Positions 52,814-63,973 of a stretch of DNA of 64,000 nt are shown here, one piece after another. Both the position numbers and the translations under genes were made by a program. Source of the DNA: Paenibacillus mellifer (GTDB lineage: Bacteria; Bacillota; Bacilli; Paenibacillales; Paenibacillaceae). The notes under the pieces were generated by a model, which saw nothing but the letters and a program-made list of their open reading frames with translations, ran no database searches and had not been told where the DNA came from. Every line of letters starts with the position of its first letter. Position 1 is the stretch's first letter. The stretch lies in contig NZ_JALPRK010000001.1 of the NCBI RefSeq assembly GCF_023195895.1, positions 528,041 through 592,040 of the forward strand. Reading direction: 5' to 3'.

Positions 52814-53476
52814 ATGGTGGAAGCCATGGAAGCGAAACGCATGGGATTGGCGGTTACCGCCCGGTTGCTTGGCTATCCCGATGAGGCTTATGCAGAGGTG
52901 CTGAGCGAGACGTTGGAAGCTGTGTCGGAGCTGGAGGATCCTGCACGGAAGAGCCGGCTGGAAACGGTAATTCATCCTTTGCAGTCCCTCCCCCTCCGGG
53001 AGCTACGGGAGCAATATGTCTGGACCTTTGATTGGAAGGATAAGACCGGACTTTATCTCACCTCGCATGAGCTTGGAGACAGCCGCGAACGTGGGGCCGC
53101 ATTGATTCTGTTGCAGCACATTATCAGCGATGCCGGGTATGCTGCAGCGACCGGCGAACTGGCCGACTATATGCCGCTTCTGTACGAGCTGCTGGCGATG
53201 CGTCCGGATCATGTTCACGTACGGGCGCTTGAGCTGCGGTTGGCCGTGGCGACGAAACGCGTTGCCGATCATCTATCGGAGGACAGCCCTTACCGTGAGT
53301 TGTTCGTCTACTTGATGGAGGAGGTGTTTGGCGAGCCCTCGGAGGAGGATATCCGCCGGCTGGAGGCCAAGCGAGAGCAAGCCGACCTGGACGAGCTTCC
53401 TTACCCAATCCTTTACGGCATGGATGGGACGGCCCGTACAGGGTCGGATCCGACGCAATTCAAAATGTGCAACTGA
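52814..53476 (+). CDS. narJ: Nitrate reductase assembly chaperone NarJ
   Basis: 220 aa, all-helical TorD-family chaperone: LLGYPDEAY, LREQYVWTFDWKDKTGLYLTSHELGDSRERG and YMPLLYELLA. It is needed for molybdenum cofactor and Fe-S insertion into NarG before membrane attachment and is not part of the final enzyme. Weak ribosome site, so probably coupled to narH. Confidence 0.92.
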   Translation: MVEAMEAKRMGLAVTARLLGYPDEAYAEVLSETLEAVSELEDPARKSRLETVIHPLQSLPLRELREQYVWTFDWKDKTGLYLTSHELGDSRERGAALILLQHIISDAGYAAATGELADYMPLLYELLAMRPDHVHVRALELRLAVATKRVADHLSEDSPYRELFVYLMEEVFGEPSEEDIRRLEAKREQADLDELPYPILYGMDGTARTGSDPTQFKMCN

Positions 53477-53496
53477 ATGAATGGAGGAAAACCGCA

Positions 53497-54186
53497 ATGA
53501 CCGGATTATTCTGGTGGGTCGTCTATCCCTACATCGCATTGACGGTGTTGATTCTCGGTTTGCTGTATCGGTTCGCCTTCCGGCAAGCGAGCTGGGCGGC
53601 TCCCTCGACGGAAATTTTCGAGAAGAAGTGGCTTCGCGTCGGATCGACGGTGTTTCATTACGGCATCGTCTTTGCTTTCGTTGGCCATGTGATGGGGGTG
53701 CTAATCCCGCGGAGCGTTTATCACGCCCTAGGCGTTCACGATGAAACGTATCATTTCTTCGCGATTGTCGGCGGCGGTCTGGCGGGCCTTATGGTGGTAT
53801 TAGGTCTCGTCCTGCTGTTGATTCGCAAAATCTTGAATCGGCGCGTTCGAGCCCATGCCGGCTTTGCCGATTACTTCGCCGTCATTCTGCTGTTGATCGT
53901 CGCCGCCAACGGGACGTATATGACGATCGTTTACAATACGACCGTGGTGGCTTATGAATACCGTACGACGATTGGTCCATGGTTTCGCAGCCTGCTTGCG
54001 TTTCGGCCCGACTATCATCTGATGGATACGGTGCCGCTGTTGTTCCAGCTGCATGTGCTGACAGCCTTCCTGTTGTTCGCCTCGATTCCGTTTACGAAGC
54101 TGGTGCATATGTTTTCGTTGCCGGTGCGCTACCCGGCACGCGCTCCGCAGCAGTATCGTTCGCGGGTGAGCTATAAGCGAAGATAA
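53497..54186 (+). CDS. narI: Respiratory nitrate reductase, gamma subunit
   Basis: 229 aa from ATG 53497, preceded by GGAGG; the ATG at 53467 overlaps narJ and lacks a site. Five membrane segments with haem-ligand histidines in VFHYGIVFAFVGHVMG near the start and in LFQLHVLTAFLLFASIPFTKLVH near the end. Cytochrome b that oxidises menaquinol. Last gene of the operon. Confidence 0.95.
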   Translation: MTGLFWWVVYPYIALTVLILGLLYRFAFRQASWAAPSTEIFEKKWLRVGSTVFHYGIVFAFVGHVMGVLIPRSVYHALGVHDETYHFFAIVGGGLAGLMVVLGLVLLLIRKILNRRVRAHAGFADYFAVILLLIVAANGTYMTIVYNTTVVAYEYRTTIGPWFRSLLAFRPDYHLMDTVPLLFQLHVLTAFLLFASIPFTKLVHMFSLPVRYPARAPQQYRSRVSYKRR

Positions 54187-54188
54187 GA

Positions 54189-54226
54189 AAGGGAAGGCGA
54201 GGGGCGGATGTCCCCTGCCTTCCCTT
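54189..54226. terminator. Terminator between narI and degV
   Basis: AAGGGAAGGC-G-AGGGG / CCCCT-GCCTTCCCTT, a 15-bp stem with one bulge and a 7-nt loop. It is followed by CTCTGTGTTCCTTT; it can serve both convergent genes. Confidence 0.85.
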
Positions 54227-54238
54227 CTCTGTGTTCCT

Positions 54239-55093
54239 TTAGGCGAGCTTTTTCGTATATAAAATGCCGATCGTTTTGGCGCCGCAATGGCTGGAAATGA
54301 CACAGCCGGCATTGGACACCGCAACCAGCCGAGCGTTCGTCTTGGACTCCAGCGCTTCCTTTAGCATCTTCGCGTCCTCGTCCGCCAAGGAATGGGTGAC
54401 GAAGATGAGGTCGTTATCCATCTCGGGCAGGCGGCTCAGTGCGTTGTCTAGGAGCTGATCGAGCGCTTTTTCGCGGCTGCCGCGGATCTTGTAGGCCGGG
54501 GTCATTTTTCCGCCCTCGACCTTAATGACGGGACGTATTCTCAGCAGGCTGCCGACGATGTTTTGCATGCCGGAGCAGCGTCCGCCTTTATAGAGATAGT
54601 CCAGAGAATCGATAACAAATTCGGTCTCGACCTGTGAACGGACGGCGGTCAGCATGTGAACGATCTCCTCGACGCTTTTTCCCTCGGCAGCGGCACCTAC
54701 GGCTTTCATCACCTGCAGACCTATGCCGGTGGATAAGTTCAGGGAATCAAACACGGTAACCGTCCCCTCGGTGAATTCCTCAGCGGCGATCAGCGCGTTC
54801 TGGTAAGTCGAGGACAGTTCCGAAGACAAGCTGATGTACAGGATTCGTTGCCCCTCCTGGGCATAAGGCGCAAACGCCTGGATAAAGTCGGCCGGGGACG
54901 GCGCCGCCGTCTTAGGCAGCTTGCCCGTCTCGTCGACTTTCCGGTACAGCTCAGGGACCGATAAATCAACGCCATCCTTATAAGTCTGTTCCGAGAACGT
55001 GACGTACAGCGGTACGATTCCAATATCGTACTTCGTAATCCACTCCGCGTGGAGATCGCAGGTGCTGTCCGCAAAAATTTTGATGGAACCCAT
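54239..55093 (-). CDS. DegV family fatty-acid-binding protein (copy 1)
   Basis: 284 aa. DegV motifs: IFADSTCDL at the start, TAAPSPADF, LSSELSSTYQNA, SLNLSTGIG and YLYKGGRCSG, and a C-terminal SHCGAKTIGILY. DegV (FakB-type) proteins bind a fatty acid and present it to the FakA kinase for phosphorylation, feeding phospholipid synthesis. Tandem paralogue of the gene upstream, from which it is separated by 38 nt with GGAGG before the ATG. Confidence 0.92.
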   Translation of the reverse strand: MGSIKIFADSTCDLHAEWITKYDIGIVPLYVTFSEQTYKDGVDLSVPELYRKVDETGKLPKTAAPSPADFIQAFAPYAQEGQRILYISLSSELSSTYQNALIAAEEFTEGTVTVFDSLNLSTGIGLQVMKAVGAAAEGKSVEEIVHMLTAVRSQVETEFVIDSLDYLYKGGRCSGMQNIVGSLLRIRPVIKVEGGKMTPAYKIRGSREKALDQLLDNALSRLPEMDNDLIFVTHSLADEDAKMLKEALESKTNARLVAVSNAGCVISSHCGAKTIGILYTKKLA

Positions 55094-55131
55094 ATGAATC
55101 CTCCTAAAAGTTCATTGGTTATCTATGGGAC

Positions 55132-55995
55132 TTAGGAAGCCGGTTGTTGTTTTCTTGTATACATAATCGCGACCGTGTGCGGTCCGCAGTGGCTCGAAAT
55201 GACACAGCCGGCTTCCGCGATGGCGACTTCACGTGCACCGGTCTGCTCCCGCAGGATGACGGCTAACCGCTGCGCCTCTTCCTCCGCCAGGGTATGGGCG
55301 ACCAGGATCAGGTCTTGGTCCATATTGTCCTTGTCGGCCATGGCGTTGTCGAGCATTTGCTGCACGGCTTTCTCTTTACGGCCCCGCACCTTGTAAGCCG
55401 GAATGATGTTTCCGTCCACCAGCTTCAGGACCGGTCGAATTTGCAGCAGGCTGCCGATAAAATTTTGCATACCGGAACAGCGTCCGCCTTTATACAAATA
55501 TTCCAGCGTATCGATAACGAATTGGGTCTCCACCTGTGGACGCATTGCGGCGACTTGTCCGGCGATTTCCGCAGCTTCAAAGCCTTTCTCGGCCAGCTGC
55601 ACCGCCTTCATGACGAGCAATCCGATCCCGCTGCACAGGGTAAGGGAGTCAACGACATGGATTCGGCCCTCGGGAAATTCCGCGGCAGCGATTTGCGCGT
55701 TCTGGTATGTGGACGAGAGCTTGGAGGACAAGCTGATATACACGATGTCCCGTCCTTGATTGATATAAGGTCCAAAGGCATCCATAAAGTCTTTCGGGGA
55801 GGGAGCCGTTGTCTTAGGCAGATTTCCCTCGGCCTCCACCCGGCGGTAGATATCGGGCGGGGTAATGTCGATCCCGTCCCGGAACGTCTCTTCACCGAAT
55901 ACGACGTAAAGCGGGACCAGTCCGATCTCATACCGTTCAGCCCAGCCTGATGGAAGGTCTGAGGTACTATCCGCGAAAATTTTCACATTAGACAT
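55132..55995 (-). CDS. DegV family fatty-acid-binding protein (copy 2)
   Basis: 287 aa, closely related to the downstream copy (IFADSTSDLPSGW, TTAPSPKDF, LSSKLSSTYQNA, SLTLCSGIG, YLYKGGRCSG, SHCGPHTVAIMY). Both keep the pocket serine and histidine positions, so neither looks decayed. Bacteria with two FakB proteins often divide saturated and unsaturated fatty acids between them; whether that applies here cannot be read from sequence. Confidence 0.92.
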   Translation of the reverse strand: MSNVKIFADSTSDLPSGWAERYEIGLVPLYVVFGEETFRDGIDITPPDIYRRVEAEGNLPKTTAPSPKDFMDAFGPYINQGRDIVYISLSSKLSSTYQNAQIAAAEFPEGRIHVVDSLTLCSGIGLLVMKAVQLAEKGFEAAEIAGQVAAMRPQVETQFVIDTLEYLYKGGRCSGMQNFIGSLLQIRPVLKLVDGNIIPAYKVRGRKEKAVQQMLDNAMADKDNMDQDLILVAHTLAEEEAQRLAVILREQTGAREVAIAEAGCVISSHCGPHTVAIMYTRKQQPAS

Positions 55996-56082
55996 AAGCA
56001 GTCTCCTTGGTTAGTTAATACGAATTCTTAGATGATGAAATAAACAACTTCTCACTATTTTAACAAAAAGAACGAGACTAGG

Positions 56083-56129
56083 AAAAGCCCCAAGTCCGCG
56101 TAACCGTACCCGCGGGACTTGGGGCTTTC
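56083..56129. terminator. Bidirectional terminator near degV and 56154 gene
   Basis: 14-bp perfect stem AAAGCCCCAAGTCC / GGACTTGGGGCTTT with GCG / CGC extension and flanking A and T tracts. It lies downstream of the 56154-56567 gene. Confidence 0.85.
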
Positions 56130-56153
56130 CACGGCAATTGCAAACCGTCGCTG

Positions 56154-56567
56154 TTACGGGGCGGTAAGGCTGCCCAAAACGAATAACACGATGAGCAAGA
56201 GTAAAGACAACGCTGAGAATATCGTGCCTAGTATCGCAAACACTTTACGCCGGTTTTTGATTGCCAGGCCGATGATGCCCAGAATGAGTGCGATCAAGTC
56301 CAGCAAACCGGATACGAGAAACAGCAGGATGCCGAGCAGAGCACCGGTTCGCTGCAGCAGGTCTTCGGCGATGACATTCGCAGGCTGGTCCATGATATCG
56401 AGCACTGTGGACGTAATCAGCGCCAGTGAAGTGATATAGCCGATGACGGCAAGCAAGCTGAGTACGAATGAAGCGATGCCGGGGCCGGAGAATTTCATCC
56501 GATAAGCCGGTTCTTGTGGTGCATGGTAAGGTGATACGGGTTCTTGCTCCGATGGGTGATCAATCAT
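56154..56567 (-). CDS. Membrane protein, DUF4190-like
   Basis: 137 aa. A Pro/Glu-rich cytoplasmic N-terminus (about 25 residues) and three to four hydrophobic helices (GPGIASFVLSLLAVIGYIT, LGILLFLVSGLLDLIALILG, FAILGTIFSALSLLLLIVLF). It resembles the DUF4190 layout in which SFVLSL...GLAIKNRR recurs. No enzymatic motif; function unknown. Confidence 0.75.
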   Translation of the reverse strand: MIDHPSEQEPVSPYHAPQEPAYRMKFSGPGIASFVLSLLAVIGYITSLALITSTVLDIMDQPANVIAEDLLQRTGALLGILLFLVSGLLDLIALILGIIGLAIKNRRKVFAILGTIFSALSLLLLIVLFVLGSLTAP

Positions 56568-56740
56568 TTTAAATCTCCTTTAATACGGTAATGTAAACCT
56601 ACTTCAAGAACATCTTCGAATATCCCTCCGAAAATTGCAAGGATATTTTTGGATGGAATCACGCTGGAAAATAGATGAAGCCCTGCGGTATGATGGACAT
56701 GAAGCCTATGGACGAAATCAGAGAGGGGCGATTTATAAAT

Positions 56741-57130
56741 ATGCAGCGAAAATATGCGGGAATCGGAGCCATTGTGATGTTGTTAGCCGTGGCGTTTGGA
56801 GCGTTCGGCGCTCATATCCTGAAGGAGCGGATCGGCGAGTCCGCCATGGGGACGTTTGAGACCGGAGTTCATTACCAGATGATTCATGGCATCGCGATGC
56901 TGCTGGCCGCGTTATTTGCCGGTAAATGGGGAGAATCCCGGCGCCTGTTGTGGAGCGGACGGTTATTCCTGATCGGTGTGATATTATTTTCGGGCAGTTT
57001 ATACGGACTAGCCACGTTGGACTTGCGATGGCTTGGCCCGGTGACGCCGCTGGGAGGCGTAGCGTTCCTGGGAGGTTGGTTGCTGCTCGCGCTCGAAGCT
57101 TGGAAGGGCGGCTCTCGGCCTGGGGCTTAA
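56741..57130 (+). CDS. DUF423 membrane protein
   Basis: 129 aa from ATG 56741 with GAGAGGGG upstream; in-frame ATGs further upstream lack good sites. Four membrane helices; DUF423 signature AFGAFGAHILKERI at the N-terminus and FSGSLYGLATLDLRWLGPVTPLGGVAFLGGW near the C-terminus (shown here only as landmarks). Family of unknown function, widespread in bacteria. Confidence 0.88.
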   Translation: MQRKYAGIGAIVMLLAVAFGAFGAHILKERIGESAMGTFETGVHYQMIHGIAMLLAALFAGKWGESRRLLWSGRLFLIGVILFSGSLYGLATLDLRWLGPVTPLGGVAFLGGWLLLALEAWKGGSRPGA

Positions 57131-57161
57131 AGAATTTAAATGGAATAGTAGTAACAAAACA

Positions 57162-57203
57162 AAAAGGCTGGCGAATCCTGAGGCAGGAAACGTCAGCCCT
57201 TTT
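57162..57203. terminator. Terminator between DUF423 gene and 57211 gene
   Basis: AAAAGGCTG / CAGCC-C-TTTT stem with one bulged C, enclosing CCTG / CAGG. Serves convergent genes. Confidence 0.7.
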
Positions 57204-57210
57204 CATCCAT

Positions 57211-57753
57211 TTACGTATCCAAAAAGTCGATGACCTCGCTCAACTTAAGCGTATACACTTGCTTCTCGTCAACATGGTATACGTTCAGCGCATAGGTTTC
57301 CGGAAGGAAATTCAGAATCCGGCACGGAATACTTGTCCGCTTGCCGTTTCGGTTGATGTACAACCGGACCAGCTTGTTCCCGGTGATGTAGCTTTGAATC
57401 CAGGCCTGGAATTCGTCGCTGGATGCGAGCTCCTTAAAATTGCCCGAGGTTGGCTCGCTCGTCTTCTTCTCCGTCGCGGCCTGCGACTTGGGTGCTTCCT
57501 TGCCGCTGCTCTTAGTCGTAGCAGCTCTAGCTTTATCGATACGGGACTGTTTGCGTGAAGCCAAGGTCGATTCAATGATTTGTCCCAATTCGATTCCGGA
57601 ATTGATGCGGTAATCTATGATGTCAGGGCCGCCGTTCAGCAGCTTTAGCAGTGCTTGCAGTGCCAACGGGTTTGTCGTGCCCTTGATCAGAATTTCGACG
57701 TTGAACAAATAGCCCAATTCTTCCTCATGATGTTGACCAGTCTGATTGTCCAT
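57211..57753 (-). CDS. Hypothetical protein, 180 aa
   Basis: N-terminal part with LFNVEILIKGTTNPLALQALLKLLN, a lysine/serine/threonine-rich disordered middle (about 70-105), and a C-terminal beta-rich segment (KLVRLYINRNGKRTSIPCRI...YTLKLSEVIDFLD). No family recognised. The C-terminal half has the look of a small RNA- or ligand-binding barrel, but this is only pattern. The GGGGGAAT site before ATG 57753 is adequate. Confidence 0.75.
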   Translation of the reverse strand: MDNQTGQHHEEELGYLFNVEILIKGTTNPLALQALLKLLNGGPDIIDYRINSGIELGQIIESTLASRKQSRIDKARAATTKSSGKEAPKSQAATEKKTSEPTSGNFKELASSDEFQAWIQSYITGNKLVRLYINRNGKRTSIPCRILNFLPETYALNVYHVDEKQVYTLKLSEVIDFLDT

Positions 57754-57960
57754 AATTCCCCCAAAAATTGCGTGTTATCCTTTTCTGTTCAAAATACCCA
57801 ATAATCATAGCACCACTAATACAACAATCATAGTCCAAATTTAAGAAAAAAACACTGAGCATTGCTGGAAAGTGAAAATAAAAGCGTTTGCTTGAGGAAC
57901 CAGGCGCGGAGCAGGTTTGGCCCCTCCTCATCTTCCTGTTTCGCCAAACTTGAATTAGGG

Positions 57961-57978
57961 TAAGATAATGACATCTTA
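57961..57978 (+). promoter_or_regulatory. Palindromic operator upstream of dps
   Basis: TAAGAT-AATGAC-ATCTTA, a perfect 6+6+6 inverted repeat 25 bp before the dps start, within likely promoter DNA (TTGAAT at 57950-57955). It is not a clean PerR or Fur 7-1-7 box. Confidence 0.45.
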
Positions 57979-58002
57979 TTCTATAGAAAGCAGGGGATGA
58001 GG

Positions 58003-58476
58003 ATGGCTAATTCGGAAGCAAGATCTACAGGAAAAACGAAGAAGTCCAGCCTGGAGCAGCTGTTGAACGAACAGGTCGCTAACCTAAATGTGCTTTATGT
58101 GAAACTGCACAACTATCATTGGTACGTGAAAGGAAGCAACTTCTTCCGACTGCATGCCAAATTTGAAGAACTATATAATGAAGTTTCTGCACAAATGGAT
58201 GCGATCGCTGAACGGATGCTTTCGTTGAAGTGGAACCCGGCCGCATCGCTTAAGGAGTACTTGGAGCTTGCAACGATTCAGGAGGCAGGCGGGAAGGAAG
58301 AACCGCAGGCGATGGTGCAGCACTTGCTGGAGGATCTGGCAACCTTGACCGAGGCGTATAACGAAGGGATTCCGCTCGCTGACAAGGCGGAGGATAACGC
58401 CACCAGTGATCTGCTGACCGGCTACATCGGCAGCCTGGAGAAACAGATGTGGATGCTCCGGGCGTATTTGGATTGA
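58003..58476 (+). CDS. dps: Dps-family ferritin-like protein
   Basis: 157 aa from ATG 58003, 6 nt after AGGGG; the ATG at 57997 abuts the site. Four-helix bundle with the Dps ferroxidase residues in LHNYHWYVKGSNFFRLHAKF and EELYNEVSAQMDAIAERML. Dodecameric iron store that oxidises Fe2+ with hydrogen peroxide and protects DNA. The N-terminus is lysine-rich, as in DNA-binding Dps. Usually controlled by PerR or stress sigma factors; see the operator upstream. Confidence 0.93.
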   Translation: MANSEARSTGKTKKSSLEQLLNEQVANLNVLYVKLHNYHWYVKGSNFFRLHAKFEELYNEVSAQMDAIAERMLSLKWNPAASLKEYLELATIQEAGGKEEPQAMVQHLLEDLATLTEAYNEGIPLADKAEDNATSDLLTGYIGSLEKQMWMLRAYLD

Positions 58477-58507
58477 CCGATCTGTGGGAGGACCATGGTA
58501 TTACCAC

Positions 58508-58544
58508 AAGGGCTTGGCCGTAAGCAAGGGCCAGGTCCTTTTTA
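58508..58544 (+). terminator. Terminator of dps
   Basis: 12-bp stem AAGGGCTTGGCC / GGCCAGGTCCTT with two G-U pairs and a 9-nt loop, then TTTAC. Confidence 0.85.
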
Positions 58545-58652
58545 CATGAGGGGTTCAAGGGGATTTCGACTTGTCTGTGACAAACCGTATAGCACTTCAG
58601 TTTATATCCGCTGGCATACGTTGCTTATGCCAATAAAGTAGGTTAGAATGAA

Positions 58653-58705
58653 ATGAGAATCAATGAGAATCACTTAGAATCATTCTAATATGATAATTAT
58701 TATGA
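58653..58705 (+). promoter_or_regulatory. Fur-like box array at the suf promoter
   Basis: Three tandem 10-bp repeats ATGAGAATCA, ATGAGAATCA, CTTAGAATCA (58653-58682). The last runs into a perfect 7-1-7 palindrome TTAGAATCATTCTAA (58674-58688). Then TGATAATTATTATGA (58691-58705) matches the Fur box TGATAATnATTATCA at all but one position. This last box fills the spacer of the promoter, so binding would block it. The likely regulator is Fur or a relative (PerR). Confidence 0.75.
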
Positions 58706-58711
58706 TATAAT
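58683..58711 (+). promoter_or_regulatory. Promoter of sufCDSUB
   Basis: Consensus TATAAT (58706-58711); a weak -35 TTCTAA (58683-58688) at 17 bp lies within the palindromic box. Confidence 0.7.
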
Positions 58712-58777
58712 GGCAACAACAAGGGCGGCGTCCCTGAGCAAATAACGTTAATATTCGTGGATGGAAGGAGCAGTTAC

Positions 58778-59560
58778 ATGGCAACGCATTTTGTAGTTGA
58801 GGGACTTAAAGCGACAATCGAGGAGAAGGAGATCCTGAAAGGGATCAATCTTGAGATAAAAGGCGGGGAAATCCACGCCATCATGGGACCTAACGGAACC
58901 GGGAAAAGTACGCTGGCATCTGCGCTGATGGGCCATCCGAAATATGAAGTGACGGACGGCAAAGTGACGCTGAACGGCGAAGATGTCTTGGAGATGGCCG
59001 TTGATGAGCGTGCTCGCGCAGGCTTGTTCCTCGCGATGCAATATCCTAGCGAAATCGCAGGGGTTACGAACTCGGATTTTTTGCGTAGTGCAATTAACGC
59101 ACGCCGCGGCGAAGGAAACGAGATCTCCCTGATTAAATTCATCCGTCAAATGGAAGAGCAAATGAAGGTGCTGGAAATGAATCCAGAGTTCGCCCATCGT
59201 TATTTGAACGAAGGTTTCTCCGGCGGCGAGAAGAAGCGGAACGAAATCCTGCAAATGCTGCTGCTGGATCCGAAAATCGTGGTACTGGACGAAATCGACT
59301 CCGGTCTCGACATCGACGCCTTGCGGATCGTTGCCAATGGGGTTAACTCCATGCGCAGCGAAGACCGCGGCTTCCTGATCATTACCCACTACCAACGCCT
59401 GTTAAACTATATCAAACCGGACTTCGTTCATGTCATGATGCAAGGCCGTATCGTGAAATCCGGCGGTCCTGAGCTTGCCGAGCGCCTGGAGGCTGAAGGT
59501 TACGATTGGGTCAAGGAAGAGCTGGGCATCGTGGACGAAACGGTCGGTCAAGAAGCCTAA
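58778..59560 (+). CDS. sufC: Fe-S cluster assembly ATPase SufC
   Basis: 260 aa from ATG 58778 (GGAGCAG upstream). ABC ATPase with Walker A GPNGTGKST, signature FSGGEKKRNEIL, Walker B VVLDEIDSGLD and the H-loop ITHYQR. It forms the SufBCD scaffold with SufB and SufD and drives its conformational change. First gene of sufCDSUB. Confidence 0.97.
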   Translation: MATHFVVEGLKATIEEKEILKGINLEIKGGEIHAIMGPNGTGKSTLASALMGHPKYEVTDGKVTLNGEDVLEMAVDERARAGLFLAMQYPSEIAGVTNSDFLRSAINARRGEGNEISLIKFIRQMEEQMKVLEMNPEFAHRYLNEGFSGGEKKRNEILQMLLLDPKIVVLDEIDSGLDIDALRIVANGVNSMRSEDRGFLIITHYQRLLNYIKPDFVHVMMQGRIVKSGGPELAERLEAEGYDWVKEELGIVDETVGQEA

Positions 59561-59579
59561 TCGGAAGGAGGAGTAGAGA

Positions 59580-62097
<2,518 letters not shown>

Positions 62098-62098
<1 letters not shown>

Positions 62099-62520
62099 TG
62101 CAACTGGACGATCTGTACCGCCGAGTCATAATGGATCATTATAAGAACCCGCGTAACCGCGGGAAGTTTGAGGAAGGTGCGCTGACGGTTGATTTGAACA
62201 ATCCGACCTGCGGTGACCGGATTTCCTTGCAGCTCATTGTGGAAGGAAATATCGTCAAGGACGCCCGGTTTACTGGCGAAGGCTGCTCCATCAGCATGTC
62301 ATCGGCTTCGATGATGACGGAGGCCGTCAAAGGTCGGACCTTCGATGAAGCGATGGATCTTGCCGGACGATTCTCCCGTCAGATGATGGGAGAATCGGTG
62401 GACTTTGACGATTACGAAGATCTTGAGGCCTTATCTGGCGTTAATAAATTTCCTGCCCGCATCAAATGCGCTACATTAGCTTGGAACGCGCTGAAAAAAG
62501 GAATCCAAGCGGATAACTAA
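62098..62520 (+). CDS. sufU: Sulfurtransferase SufU
   Basis: 140 aa from ATG 62098; a GTG one codon earlier (62095) is equally possible relative to AAGGAG at 62081-62086. Zinc-site cysteines in NPTCGDRI, GEGCSISMS and RIKCATLAW, with the conserved Asp after the first. Unlike IscU it is a zinc-bound sulfur shuttle that accepts persulfide from SufS. Typical of Gram-positive Suf operons. Confidence 0.95.
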
Positions 62521-62542
62521 TTCCCTAAGGAGGTAGCCGAAC

Positions 62543-63940
62543 ATGGCCAAAAAAGCACCGGAATTGGAAGAGTATAAATACGGCTTCCGGGATGAGCATA
62601 AGTCGATCTTTCAATCGGGTAAAGGCTTAACCCGCGAAATCGTGACGGAGATCTCCCGCATCAAAGACGAGCCGGAATGGATGCTTAATTTTCGCCTGAA
62701 ATCGCTCGAGCAGTTCGAGAAAATGGCGATGCCGCGTTGGGGCGGCGACTTGAGCGAGCTTGATTTTGACGATATTCAGTATTATGTTAGACCTTCTGAG
62801 AAACAAGGCAAAACGTGGGAAGAAGTCCCGACAGAAATCAAGGAAACCTTTGATAAGCTGGGGATTCCGGAAGCCGAGCAGAAGTTCCTGGCCGGCGTCT
62901 CCGCCCAATACGAATCGGAGGTCGTCTACCACAGCATTCAGAAGGATCTGGAAGATCAAGGTGTGATCTTCATGGATACGGATTCCGCCTTACGTGAATA
63001 TCCGGAACTGTTCAAGGAGTATTTCGGAACAGTGGTTCCTGCGGCGGACAACAAGTTCGCGGCGCTGAACAGCGCCGTATGGTCCGGCGGCAGCTTCATT
63101 TACGTACCGAAAGGCGTGAAGTGTGAAGTGCCTCTGCAGGCTTATTTCCGGATCAACTCGGAAAACATGGGGCAATTCGAACGGACGCTGATCATTGCCG
63201 ACGAGGGCAGCTTCGTGCATTACACTGAGGGCTGCACAGCGCCGGTCTACAGCACGAACTCGCTGCATAGCGCGGTCGTGGAAATCATCGTGAAGAAGGA
63301 CGCGCGCGTTCGTTATACGACGATCCAGAACTGGGCTCCTAACATTTATAACCTGGTTACAAAACGTGCGGTAGCCGAAGAGAACGCTAACATGGAATGG
63401 GTCGATGGGAACATTGGTTCCAAGTTGACGATGAAATATCCAGCCGTTATCCTGAAAGGCCGCGGCGCGAAAGGCAGCGTGTTGTCCATCGCCGTTGCCG
63501 GTAAAGGCCAGCTTCAGGATGCCGGCGCGAAGATGATTCATCTTGCGCCGGATACGACGTCGACGATCGTGTCGAAGTCGATCTCCAAACATGGCGGTAA
63601 GGTCACGTACCGCGGTCTCGCCTCCTTTGGCCGTCAGGCGGAAGGCGCGAAATCGAATATCAAATGCGATACGCTGATTCTCGATAACGAGTCGACGTCG
63701 GATACGATCCCGTACAATGAGATCATGAACGACAACATCACGCTGGAGCATGAGGCGACCGTATCGAAGGTATCCGAGGAGCAGCTCTTCTATCTGATGA
63801 GCCGCGGCTTGACCGAAGAAGAAGCCACGCAGATGATCGTTATGGGCTTTATCGAGCCGTTCACGAAAGAGCTACCGATGGAATATGCGGTGGAAATGAA
63901 CCGGTTGATCAAGTTCGAAATGGAAGGAAGTATCGGTTAA
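62543..63940 (+). CDS. sufB: Fe-S cluster assembly scaffold SufB
   Basis: 465 aa with AAGGAGG before the ATG. Motifs [55 protein letters not shown] and [19 protein letters not shown] are those of SufB, the subunit on which the nascent cluster is built. Longest-conserved gene of the operon and the last one here. Confidence 0.97.
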   Translation: MAKKAPELEEYKYGFRDEHKSIFQSGKGLTREIVTEISRIKDEPEWMLNFRLKSLEQFEKMAMPRWGGDLSELDFDDIQYYVRPSEKQGKTWEEVPTEIKETFDKLGIPEAEQKFLAGVSAQYESEVVYHSIQKDLEDQGVIFMDTDSALREYPELFKEYFGTVVPAADNKFAALNSAVWSGGSFIYVPKGVKCEVPLQAYFRINSENMGQFERTLIIADEGSFVHYTEGCTAPVYSTNSLHSAVVEIIVKKDARVRYTTIQNWAPNIYNLVTKRAVAEENANMEWVDGNIGSKLTMKYPAVILKGRGAKGSVLSIAVAGKGQLQDAGAKMIHLAPDTTSTIVSKSISKHGGKVTYRGLASFGRQAEGAKSNIKCDTLILDNESTSDTIPYNEIMNDNITLEHEATVSKVSEEQLFYLMSRGLTEEEATQMIVMGFIEPFTKELPMEYAVEMNRLIKFEMEGSIG

Positions 63941-63973
63941 GTTTCAATTGACATCCGAAAGCATGTTAAATAA

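Noticed and set aside
56635..56859. 74-aa frame upstream of the DUF423 gene
   Set aside because: Overlaps the well-supported DUF423 start in another frame and has no conserved pattern.
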